Origin: Monomorium pharaonis
Lineage: Eukaryota; Arthropoda; Insecta; Hymenoptera; Formicidae
Assembly (NCBI RefSeq): GCF_013373865.1
Contig: NC_050474.1
Coordinates: 15,595,042 to 15,659,041 of the forward strand
DNA length: 64,000 bases
Direction of reading: 5' to 3'
Position 1 is the first letter of the stretch. Each line of letters opens with the position of its first letter. Positions 45,342-55,700 of this stretch are shown here, piece after piece. The notes under the pieces were generated by a model. It searched no databases. It was not told where the DNA came from and saw only the letters and a list, made by a program, of their open reading frames with translations. The translations under genes were made by a program, and so were the position numbers.

Positions 45342-46029
45342 TATATCGTCGCTTCCGAGTAAAAGAGCGTTACCTCAAAAGCCGTTTGAAAAAGGCGTTA
45401 ACTCGGAAGCCGGTTGAAAATAGCGTTAACTCCGAAGCCGATTGAAAAAGGTTTTAATTCGCCTGCTAAAATTTTTCGCTTTAATTTAAGTTGGTAGCAC
45501 TGCCAACAAACTTTGATTTTTGACTATCGCGTGTTTTGATAATGTTTTGATACTGCGCAGTGACCTTATAGACTATTCTCCTGTGACAGTGTAGTATCGT
45601 GAGCCGAGAGCATCGCAGCGCAAAACTTAAATTCTTTGTTGTGTGATACACTGTGAAAAGTACAAAGTGATAGTATTTGAACTAATTTAATTTTTTAATT
45701 AGTATATCACAATGGATGGTAAGTAAGAGATTTATATTACCCATTTTGGTAATCATAAAATTACATTGTTTTTGTAGCAAAACACACGATAGTCAAAAAT
45801 CAAAGTTTGTTGGCAGTGCTACTAACTTAAATCGAAGCAAAAAATTTTAGCAGGCGAATTAAAACCTTTTTCAATCGGCTTCCAAGTTAACGCCCTTTTC
45901 AATTGACTTCCGAGTTAACGCCTTTTCAACTAGATTCCGAGTTAACGTCATTTTCAACCGGCTTCCAAGTTAACGCTCTTTTCAAACGGCTTCTGAGGTA
46001 ACGCTCTTTTATTCGGAAGCGACGATATA
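45342..46029. mobile_element. Fold-back element with 28-bp arm units, copy 2, carrying an exon-like loop
   Basis: Ends TATATCGTCGCTTCCGA and inverse TATATCGTCGCTTCCGAA. The left arm has three and the right arm about five 28-bp units containing AAAAAGGCGTTAACTCGGAA and GCCGGTTG. Inside the arms are inverse blocks around GCACTGCCAACAAACTTTG. The loop (45535-45780) is not repetitive and contains a start codon in good context and a canonical short intron. No transposase seen. Confidence 0.75.
45712..45835 (+). other. Exon-intron-like sequence in the fold-back loop
   Basis: CACAATGGATG is followed directly by GTAAGTAAG (45719). After 59 nt comes TTGTTTTTGTAG (acceptor at 45776-45777). Splicing would join the ATG to a short frame ending in TAA about 18 codons later, inside the arm. 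The upstream 170 bp is GC-balanced and leader-like. It could be a captured host first exon or the remnant of the element's own transposase gene. Confidence 0.4.
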
Positions 46030-47015
46030 TTTAAACATTATATAAAATTTTTTTTTTTTAATCAAGATTGTATAAAATCAAATAAAATAATAGACAATTA
46101 TGTTGCGAATTCTCGAGTATGCGCGAGAAAAAGCGGCCCGGCGAACAACACTGTCTTAGGGTACCGGTTATGAAATTCCACTAAAATGTCCCGACAACTT
46201 TATCAGTCTTAAAATACAGTTACTAGCTAAATATCAATGCTTAGAATTAAACAACTTTAAGATCCTTTCTTTCTTAAAAAAAGACTAATTTTTATAACAA
46301 AAATATAGTAATGCCGTTACAATTTTTCATATTAGTCGATAAACAAGAAGCATTAAAGTAATATTTAGACATGTTTATTTCATGTAGAGGAGAGAAGGCG
46401 GTTATAGACTAGATAGGGGGATATCAAATTCGCGATATCTCGTATACTTTATGTTGAGTTCTAGGAATAACTGTCCAATTTACCCCGATAGGAAAAGATT
46501 TAAAAAATCGTATGACAAAAGAATTGTAAAAGATTTCCGTCATTATGAAGGCATAGTTGAGAAAATAGATATAGAAACATTAAACTTTTATAAAACATTA
46601 ATAAATGTTTGCGCAATTAAATTTTGAAATTATATGTTGGCATAACAATAGCGATATCGCGAATCATCTTAATAGTATATTTGCAAAATTAAGAAATAAA
46701 TTGTGCAATAATTGAGAAAAATATTTTAGTCGTAACATGTTTAAAACATTTAGAAATATAATTGTGCAGAAAGACTCAAATTATTCCCCAATTATTCCTA
46801 AATTATGAGGTACAAATATTGAAACATGGAATATTGCATGTTTCAATATTTGTGCATTATAATGTAGGAATGATTTAAGAGTTTCTGACCGCTAAAAATG
46901 TTACATGCACGTTCGCGGAAATGAATGAGTATCTTTTTTTACGAGTATCAATTTTTTAACATTAATGTAATGTAAAGGGCTTGAATATAGCTTTCAAATG
47001 ACATAATTGAATTTA
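46030..47015. other. AT-rich spacer with one hairpin
   Basis: No gene recognised. It contains the inverted repeat at 46794-46871. Confidence 0.4.
46794..46871. repeat. 78-bp hairpin
   Basis: Arms ATTCCTAAATTATGAGG and TACAAATATTGAAACATG pair with CATGTTTCAATATTTGTG and its continuation, leaving an eight-base loop. Mismatches are few. Confidence 0.7.
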
Positions 47016-47128
47016 GAGTGCGTTCGCTATTAACGCTATCAGCATCAGTTTATCCTTGTTCTACTTTTAATGAGCAATGAAGATGGACTGATGCTGGTAA
47101 CGCTAATAGCGTCTCCCCGAACGCACCC
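47016..47128. mobile_element. 113-bp MITE, GGGTGCGTTCG ends
   Basis: The left end GAGTGCGTTCGCTATTAACG is imperfectly inverse to the right end, which reads inward GGGTGCGTTCGGGGAGACGC. Inner blocks AGCATCAGT and its inverse are exact. Confidence 0.65.
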
Positions 47129-47280
47129 ATAATGTTTGACGTAATGTGTGCACACATTTGACGTGTAAAATTATACTGCTTGTGTTCAGGGTTATGGACC
47201 TTTGCGATTATCGCAAGTCTAAATCCCATAATCTCTTTCCTCGTATTATAATATTTTTTACAATATTTTTACGATATTTA

Positions 47281-47453
47281 CAAGGAAACCTTGCAAACCC
47301 GAAAATTCTGATTTTAATGAAACTTGGCATAAATGTAGAGGGGTTAAATGAATTTAGAAATTTAGAATTTAGAAAGGTAGTTTTATTCCTTCAAACCGTT
47401 TTTGGGCCCCAACTGAAAATTTTTTAATTCACATATTTAACCTTTTTCCCTTG
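47281..47453. mobile_element. CAAGGGRACC family, short copy 2
   Basis: CAAGGAAACCTTGCAAACCC to AACCTTTTTCCCTTG, flanked by TTA on both sides. Its left 120 bp matches the outer arm of the 2183-3675 copy; the loop is nearly absent. Confidence 0.7.
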
Positions 47454-48040
47454 TTAGCTAATATTGTTTGTCATAATACTTTTATAGTATTTTTATAATA
47501 CGCAAAGTCGCAAGAGCCAAAAATTTTTATATTTAGACTTTTGATTTTTTGTGTGATACAATGTACAAGAGATTGATACTTTTGTGATGTTGATACGTAA
47601 AATCCGTTAAAGAGCATTAAATTTTTTTTGGGGGGGGGAATAAAAATGATTTTGAGAATATTTCTTGATAACGTTCCATATTCCCCTACAGGTTCCATAA
47701 CCGAAATCTTCCTTCCCTTTTCAATAAATTGTTAATTACGTTCATTATGTATATCTGAAGAACTTCTGCTTATAACATGATTGATAGAACCCAGATAACA
47801 AATTGTGAGGGCTCACGTCGCCTTCACGGTGTGATTATCACACATGCGTGCAATACCACAATCATATTGCCCTTACGCTGTGATGGCTACACATGTGTGT
47901 GCATGGAAAGTGGCATTATGCATGAGAAGGTAAATGAGTGATCGAAAAAAAATTTCACTGTACGATTGTATTCTTTATGTATGATTTTATTTATCACAGT
48001 ACGAATAAAAACATTATTCGTACGGACTCATGTCATCCGC

Positions 48041-48174
48041 GAGTGAGTCCCAGATGCGCACAGTAATAAACGGACACAGCAGGCTGAGTGAAACGGACAC
48101 AGACCAAATGTGCACAGACCAAATGCACACGGACCAAATGCGCACAGTCGCAAACCTATGTGGTGCAGAGAATG

Positions 48175-48213
<39 letters not shown>

Positions 48214-48488
48214 CACACGCGCGCGCGCGCGGGAGGGGGGCAAAGAGGAGCTTCGCCCCCTCTCCCCTCTGCCGCACCCACTCCATTGGTAGAGATGACC
48301 GAAAAGTCGCAACCCATGTGGTAAGTTTGTAGGTTACTGTGTCCGTTTGGTCTGTGCGCATTTGGTCCGTGCGCATTTGGTCCGTGTGCATCTGGTCCGT
48401 GCGTATTTGGTCTGTGCGCATTTGGTCTGTGTCCGTTTCACTCAGCCTGCTGTGTCCGTTTATTACTGTGCGCATCTGGGACGCTCCC
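48041..48488. mobile_element. Complete fold-back element, 15-bp-unit family, reference copy
   Basis: 448 bp with a perfect 8-bp duplication TCATCCGC (48033-48040 and 48489-48496). Left end GAGTGAGTCCCAGATGCGC, right end inward GGGAGCGTCCCAGATGCGC. The left arm has GGACACAG and GACCAAATGCGCACA units (15 bp); the right arm mirrors them. The centre has CGCAAACCTATGTGGTGCAG, AGAATGCTTTG, a CA/CG microsatellite, a GC-rich stem with a CTTCG loop, and CCGCACCCACTCC. No coding capacity. Confidence 0.9.
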
Positions 48489-48556
48489 TCATCCGCACAG
48501 TGTGATATTCACACGTGTATGCAACAACGCAATCACGTTGTGTTTATTACGTGACG

Positions 48557-49022
<466 letters not shown>

Positions 49023-49059
49023 GAACATCTTGAAACTTTTGGGATTTTCATAATTTTTT

Positions 49060-49410
49060 TTTCTATTATGCATTTTAATCTTATAAAATTACATTTGATT
49101 AATAATTTTCATTGTAATTTAATTTTAATTAGTTTTCTTAGTTTTAGAATATTTATATTTCAATTATTGAGTCAGTATATACGTATCATCGCTTTGAAAA
49201 TTTTTTACAGTTTACAGTCGAAAAAGAACGTTGCTAAATTGACAAAAAATTAGGAAAAAAATAATAAGTTTCTTTTGACTATTGCAAAAAATTTTCAAAG
49301 CGATATATATTGCGTGTAAATAATTGAAACATATTTATTCTGAAATTACAAAAACTAATTAAAATAAAATTAAAATTAAAATTATTCATAAAATGTAATT
49401 AGAATAAAAA
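49060..49410. repeat. AT-rich palindrome
   Basis: Blocks such as TTACATTT, AATTTTAATTAGTTTT and ATCGCTTTGAAAATTTTT recur inverted around a centre near 49235. It is probably an old MITE. Confidence 0.5.
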
Positions 49411-49738
49411 TACAAAAAAAATAGAAATAATAAAAAATTCCAAAAATGTTCAAAATTAATATTTAGCTGGTATATATAATCTCATAAAATAAAAAATGTA
49501 AACATTTTTAAAATGGTCATAATGTTAAAAGTTTCTTAAATTTTGATATTTTCATAAAATTTGTAAAGCTTTCAAGAAATATTGAACTTTGTTAATTTTG
49601 ACATTTTTTTACATTTTACAATTTTTTAATTTTATATAAGTACATATAAAATAATCTAAGTTTAAAGAGATTAATATTTTTCACATTTTCAATAATTAAC
49701 TTTATAATTTCAAGAAATTACTTCGTTTACTGTACTTA

Positions 49739-50156
49739 CAATAAGAGAACAGTCGGGGCTGTTCCTTACCGATTTTGTTGGCCTTGGATATGTTGTAGAG
49801 CATCAAAAAAAAAACCCGTATTTTTTATCAGCTTATCTCGAGTTTTAGGGATTATTTTAAACTCGTAGAAAAAAAAACTAAAATGAAAATTTGACATTTT
49901 TAAAAGAATTGAATACATCATTGCAAAGAGTATAAAATACTATAAAACTTTTGTATAAAACATTTTTTGATATACCTCATATTTTAGAAAATATTTGTTA
50001 AAAATGAAAAAATACGTTTTTTTATAGGTGTTAAAACAACCCTTAAACCTCGAGATAAGCCGATAAAAAAATATGGATCTCTGAACTTTTTTGATGCTCT
50101 ACGACATATCCAATGCCCATCAAAGTCGATAAGGGATAGCCCCGACTGTTCCCTTG
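49739..50156. mobile_element. CAAGGGRACC family, copy 3
   Basis: The right end inward is CAAGGGAACAGTCGGGGC; the left end CAATAAGAGAACAGTCGGGG carries a small insertion. TTA flanks both sides. The arms of about 110 bp share TTGGATATGTYGTAGAGCATC-like blocks. The loop is AT-rich. Confidence 0.75.
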
Positions 50157-50438
50157 TTAGTTACGTACCTGTATATAAGTATTATATTTATCTTTATTTT
50201 GTATTTCTTTTTCATTCTTAACACAAAATAATATATATTCAATATATAATTTAATTTAATTTAATACATAGTAGAAAAATAATTTGGTTTTTAACTCAGC
50301 TATTTCCTGTTTCGTCTTAATAAAGATATCATTAGATTAAAATATCGTTCACATTATTCTTATTTTCTAATAAGTCTGTAAGAATATATTACATTAGATG
50401 AATATTCAGGACAAAATAACGCAATGATTAAATTTTAC

Positions 50439-50440
<2 letters not shown>

Positions 50441-50520
<80 letters not shown>

Positions 50521-50821
50521 CCCCCCCCCTTTTTCGTCCATTTATTTAATGATATCTTATTATTATATATTTACTATATCTTATTATTTTATATTTATTA
50601 TATTTTAAATTAAGTAAGCGTTATATTTTCTACGTCCTCCTCCGCTCCGTTTCATTTTTCTTTGTTTGCGAGTAATCCTTTTAACCTTGTTTATAATCTT
50701 GCGCTATTAATCAGCTATTTATTTTTATTTATATTAACCGCTTTTGCGCGCACACTTTCTGCGTTTTTTATCTGCCGATTATTTTGTATATATTTTCTGC
50801 GTATACATATTCACGTCACTG

Positions 50822-50902
<81 letters not shown>

Positions 50903-50935
50903 CTCTCTCTCTCGCTCTCTCTTATTTTTATTATT
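50441..50935 (+). mobile_element. 5'-region fragment of the LINE seen at 31843-35210
   Basis: 50530-50822 is the near-identical inverse of about 34372-34665. It is bounded by CT runs (50441-50518 and 50825-50930) that match the GA runs of the LINE 5' region. No RT is present. Confidence 0.8.
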
Positions 50936-51182
50936 TTATTATTTAACACTTAAAGCTCATATTGCTTGCACGCGTGAATGCCGCATGTATGCGAGCGATA
51001 TGAGTCTCACAAGGGGACCTTACGGGTCATGGAACACCGATTTTTTTTATACTTATAGGGTTTGAAGATCAGTACCCGGACTTCAATTTCCTAAAGCAGT
51101 ACGACGCGCTTCTCAAAAATACTCGAGAAAATCGATTTTGAAGATTTCCGATATCTGTAAGTACAGAAAATTTTAACCTATT

Positions 51183-51260
51183 GTCAGAGCCGCTCGTAGC
51201 CGAGCGCACAGAGCTCTAGTTTCGTAAGCGCGGAGTCGCTGGTTCGATTCTCGCTTTGGC
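51183..51260 (+). ncRNA. tRNA-like sequence, left arm of copy 4
   Basis: 78 nt. A-box-like TAGCCGAGCG and B-box GGTTCGATTC are present. The first seven bases GTCAGAG can pair with the last seven (CTTTGGC here, CTCTGGC in other copies). D-arm GCTC/GAGC pairs. The anticodon arm does not fold canonically, so it is a tRNA-derived relic or SINE-like head rather than a functional tRNA. A run of T follows within 10 nt, as for Pol III termination. Confidence 0.6.
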
Positions 51261-51765
51261 CTCAATTTTTTTTTCATAAGTTAATAAAGTTTTTTTTTTA
51301 ATCCTATATCTTAACATTTATCAAATTGAAATGCTAATTAATTATTAAATATTTATTTGTTATTTTTTAAATAAAAATTAACATTTTTTTATTTTTAATT
51401 ACTACTTGATTGAAAATGCGAATATTTATAATAAATTAAAATTTGGTACAAAAAATGGAAAACATTAAAGAAAATGAAATACTTTTTAAGAGATTACGAG
51501 TAAATACAAAAATAATATAAAAAACAAAAATAATATTTATAAAAATGGTTGTTTAATTTTTATGAGTTATTAATTCATGTATGTTATAAAATATATTAAT
51601 AATAAATACATTTGACATTACTCGTCAGTATTACATGAGCCAATTTAATTTTTATTTAAAAAATAACGAATAAATATTTAATAATTAATTAGCATTTCAA
51701 TTTGATAAATGTTAAGATATAGGATTAAAAAAAAAACTTTATTAACTTATGAAAAAAAAATTGAG

Positions 51766-51843
51766 GCCAGAGCGAGAATCGAACCAGCGACTCCGCGCTT
51801 ACGAAACTAGAGCTCTGTGCGCTCGGCTACGAGCGGCTCTGAC
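51766..51843 (-). ncRNA. tRNA-like sequence, right arm of copy 4
   Basis: Inverse partner of 51183-51260, with the intact CTCTGGC acceptor end, A and B boxes. Confidence 0.6.
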
Positions 51844-52196
51844 AATAGGTTAAAATTTTCTGTACTTACAGATATCGGAAATCTTCAAAATCGATTTTCT
51901 CGAGTATTTTTGAGAAGCGCGTCGTACTGCTTTAGGAAATTGAAGTCCGGGTACTGATCTTCAAATCCTATAAGTATAAAAAAAATCGGTGTTCCATGAC
52001 CCGTAAGGTCCCCTTGTCAGTTAGAACACTCACATGAGGCTCCTATCGCCTGCACGCGTGCGGCACTCACGTGTGCGAGCGATACGAGTCTCAAAGGAGG
52101 ACACATCTGCATGATGCTGTGCAGTCACACTGTGACGATTATTAAGCACGCGTGCAAGCACTGTGCAGTCCCTCTACAGACATTTTGTTATCTGGG

Positions 52197-52853
52197 AACT
52201 TTAGGTAACAAACTTGTACCAACAAGAATTGTGTCACACAAATTTTTACTGAGTTATTTAAATTAAACAAAATAGTGATTTATAATCCCCTTTTCTCCTC
52301 TATATATTTTTAATATTTTAAAATAATATTGCATAAGCATTTCAAAAAAATTATTTAATACAAGATTTTTTCAAAACATTTTCAAGTTATGGTCAAAAGT
52401 TGATTTTATATACAATCCAATATATTTAAAAACGTATTACTAAAATAAAATATTATAATAACATGGTAATAATGTTATTGAGAACAAGTTCTGGTGTGAG
52501 CCAAAAGAGCACGGAAATCCTGAATGCAATTCATATAGTGGTTTATTATCAGTACAAAAGGTATTACATTGAGAGACACTCGTGACTAACTGACCAAAAA
52601 ACAAAGAAGAAAGAACCCGAGAAAGAAGCAATAGTGCCAATCTTTTCTCTTAAACTGAAATTACCATCTTGATAACGAAACTACAAACTACTGAGTGTGT
52701 TCAAAAATGCTCTCAACAAATGTTATACTTATTGGATAACATTAAGGTTAAAATAGTCACTTTTAGCAAGTAAAAATTTTTTCAATTACACTTTACTCTT
52801 TATAAACACAACTTGTTATTTGACTCAGATTGTTACGTAACGAGTAAAAGTAA
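52197..52853. other. Spacer
   Basis: No gene recognised, AT-rich. Confidence 0.4.
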
Positions 52854-53011
52854 CCCACCAAACACCAAGTTACATGTAACGTACCTGTTAGTTGTAATTT
52901 CCCACTAAACAATGTAATTGTAATATAACACGTCTGTTATATTGCAATTATATCATTGAGTGGGAAATTACAACTAACAAGCACGTTACATGTAACTTTG
53001 TGTTTGCTGGG
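52854..53011. mobile_element. 158-bp MITE, CCCAGCAAACAC ends
   Basis: CCCACCAAACACCAAGTTAC and inverse CCCAGCAAACACAAAGTTAC; inner exact inverse AGTTGTAATTTCCCACT. It lies in the likely last intron of the receptor gene, about 265 bp before the exon. Confidence 0.8.
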
Positions 53012-53261
53012 AATAAATTACTAACGCATGGATTATGACTTGGAGATAATATTTTTAATTTGTTGCGTTAGTTTGTAATTATTTGTCAAAAGTTATTATT
53101 CCAATCATGGCCTTACTGTTACAGTTACAAAAAACTTTAACGTCATTATCGTTTGTTATTTAAAAAAAGTAACGACGTTAAACACTCATAACTCGACCCA
53201 TCCCTACAAAACTCTGAACTACAAGTTTATTTTTTTCTCATGGAAATTTTTATTCAATGAG

Positions 53262-53277
53262 TGATATTGTATTTCAG
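53262..53277 (+). promoter_or_regulatory. 3' splice site of the receptor exon
   Basis: GATATTGTATTTCAG at 53263-53277 is a good acceptor. Frame and homology support it, because receptor-like sequence (LLAIVDASTLGEFRM) begins immediately after it and before the first Met. Confidence 0.7.
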
Positions 53278-54698
53278 GTTTATTAGCTATTGTCGATGCG
53301 TCGACATTAGGAGAGTTTCGAATGTACGCAATACCGTGGCAAATGTCGGCCGGGTGTCAGCTGGCTGGTTTTCTGGGAGTCCTCAGCTCCGAGCTGAGTG
53401 TGTACACCCTTGCTGTGATCACTCTGGAAAGAAATTATGCGATAACGCATGCGATGCACCTGAATAAGCGGCTCTCATTGAAACATGCGGGTTATATTAT
53501 GATGATAGGCTGGTGCTTCGCACTTTCTATGGCGAGCTTGCCGCTTTTAGGGGTTTCAGATTATAGGAAATTCGCCATTTGCCTGCCGTTCGAGACCAAC
53601 GGCAATGCGGCACTCGCATATGTAGTGTTCCTCATGCTTATTAACGGCGTGGCTTTTCTAATATTAATGGGATGTTATTTAAAAATGTATTGCGCGATAC
53701 GAGGCTCCCAGGCATGGAATTCGAACGATTCTCGCATAGCAAAGAGAATGGCGTTACTCGTCTTCACCGACTTTCTTTGCTGGTCACCAATAGCCTTCTT
53801 TTCTCTCACGGCGACCTTTGGACTGCAACTAGTATCTCTGGAACAGGCGAAAGTCTTCGCAGTATTCGTGCTACCGCTCAATTCCTGCTGCAATCCCTTT
53901 CTATACGCGATTCTTACGAAGCAGTTCAAGAAAGATTGCGTGTTGATATGCAAAGCGATCGAGGAGTCGCGCGTGACTCGTGGTATTGGCAGATGTCGGC
54001 ATAGTTCAAATTTCAGTAATCGACAGACGCCCGCCAATACGAACAGCCTTGTAGAACGGTCGTCGCGGGAGAACCAGGGATTTCAAATGACAGCGCAAAC
54101 GTGCGCCTGTAATTCAAGACTCCTGGAAGCTGAGAGCCGTTGCTCGTCTTATCGATGGTGGACCACCGGCGGGATATTTTGGCCGTGTACGCGCGACTCC
54201 CGACCGCGACACGCGCGTAATGATCAGTATGCTTATCAGATTGCCCAGATTCAGCAAAAGCAGCACAAACGGGCGTCATCGGTGTCGTCTAGCGAAAACT
54301 TCTCCTCGTCCAGATCGGACTCCTGGCGACAAACACATCACTGCGGCATTCCGCTCAAACTATTGGACTCAAAACGGAAAACCTCCTCCTGGCTGATCAC
54401 TAGGAAACCGTCACAGGATTCCAATTTGAGCTCCTCACGTAATGACTCTTCCGGTTCCGCAACCACTGCCAGCACCAGTACCTGGCGCATCTCGAGATCC
54501 AGTGCCTCTCTAGAAATTAGCGCGCGCAACACACCAAGACCGATTAGATCAAAACCGCGGCTGACGCGCCAACTCGCGATCCAGGAACCAGAACCTCCGG
54601 GATCTCCGGGAAGATTGGCCGTCAGGCTACTAGCCACGATACCTTCCGCAGCTGAAACCAGCGATCAACAAGATGACGAGAACATACCAACGAATTAA
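53278..54698 (+). CDS. rk: LGR-family glycoprotein-hormone-type GPCR, terminal coding exon (Lgr2/rickets, bursicon receptor, most likely)
   Basis: The exon enters in phase two after the AG at 53276-53277 and ends at TAA 54696-54698. Counting from the Met at 53322: TM3 about 14-37 ending in ERNYAIT at the DRY position, TM4 57-77, ECL2 with ICLPFE (Cys87, pairing with Cys12), TM5 97-121, TM6 143-166 with RMALLVFTDFLCWSP, TM7 174-197 with LPLNSCCNPFLYAIL, then a long Ser/Arg-rich cytoplasmic tail of about 250 residues. ELSVYTLAVITLER and NPFLYA are hallmarks of LGR receptors. TM1-2 and the leucine-rich ectodomain must lie in upstream exons that I cannot find here. ERN in place of the vertebrate ERW, and the reported lack of Lgr1 in sequenced Hymenoptera, favour Lgr2/rickets, which drives cuticle tanning and wing expansion. 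Lgr1 is the alternative. Confidence 0.8.
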
Positions 54699-55700
54699 AT
54701 ATTTCTATCTCTAAGTGTATTTTTTAAAATATATTACACGTATGTAACATACACCGCACTTTTAAAATGTATTCTTGTCGAGAAAGCGAAAAAAGTTCAG
54801 TATTAACCAGAGCAAAGTTATACTTCAAAAGTAACTTGTTACTTTCCAATACCGTTACTAAAAAATTAACAAGTCATTATTTTTGTTTTTTCTTAATATT
54901 AATAGAATATTCTATACAAATTACTGTGCTAAATATAAATAGAAAGTACTACAGAATTTTATTTTTTAATAAAAAGGTAAGGATTTCAAATTGTATTTTA
55001 TTTATTGATTATTAGATGTGTGCGAATAATTCGAATTTGAGTTGAATTGAATTCACTGTGATGGAGCATATTTGCTACAGAAATTTATGTATAATATTAT
55101 ATTAATGTTAAGAATAAAGTAACAAAAATAATGGACTCTTAGAGGTGTGCAAATTATTTCTAAGGTCAAACTGAATCAAATTAAGTATCTACTGTGGTTT
55201 GATTTTGTTTTTAAATTCGAAAAATTGGAATTCAAATTGTTTGAGAATTTTAAATTAAATCAATTTTAAATTAATCATCTATTTTGATTGTTTTATATTT
55301 ATCTTCCGCGTAATAAAATTTATATCAATACGTATCAATTATCCTGTCTGATTGTTTGTCAATTTCCAAGCCTTTTCTAAACTGTTCCTAAACTATTTAA
55401 AAAATTCTCTACATGATAGATAATTATCTTTGTAAATTTGTTTCAACAGATTTTTATAATTTTATAAAATTTAAAACAAAATTTTTAAAAGTGTTCTATA
55501 TTATATTTTTTTAATGAAGAACACTAAAATACTAAGTTACTTCAATAGTAGCATTGTAATTTATGTAATATGTATTCAATGCTTATATATAATACTCATA
55601 CTTGTCTCATTGTATCTAATATCTATTATAAATATTTACATCATTTTTATTATTAATTAGTAATTTTTGTCCCAAATTCTTGTGATTAATTTTTTCATCT
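54699..55700 (+). other. Receptor 3' UTR and AT-rich downstream sequence
   Basis: It starts right after the stop codon. AATAAAG at about 55114 is a candidate polyadenylation signal; several ATTTA-like elements occur. No other gene seen. Confidence 0.45.

Larger units (their letters stand above)
51010..52016. mobile_element. CAAGGGRACC family, copy 4, 1007 bp with tRNA-like arms
   Basis: CAAGGGGACCTTACGGGTC is exactly inverted at 52016, with TCA duplications at 51007-51009 and 52017-52019. The arms are about 370 bp and each contains a tRNA-like sequence followed by T runs. The loop is AT-rich. The element at 62646-63652 has the same length and is nearly the same sequence in opposite orientation, indicating recent movement. 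Confidence 0.9.

Noticed and set aside
46794..46871. Annotating the hairpin as a microRNA gene
   Set aside because: No expression or conservation evidence is available from sequence alone; kept as a repeat.
51183..51260. Functional tRNA gene
   Set aside because: The anticodon arm does not form a standard stem-loop and four copies lie in transposon arms; called tRNA-like instead.
53672..54037. Open frames on both strands inside the receptor exon
   Set aside because: They are shadows of the receptor frame, which has clear membrane helices and family motifs.
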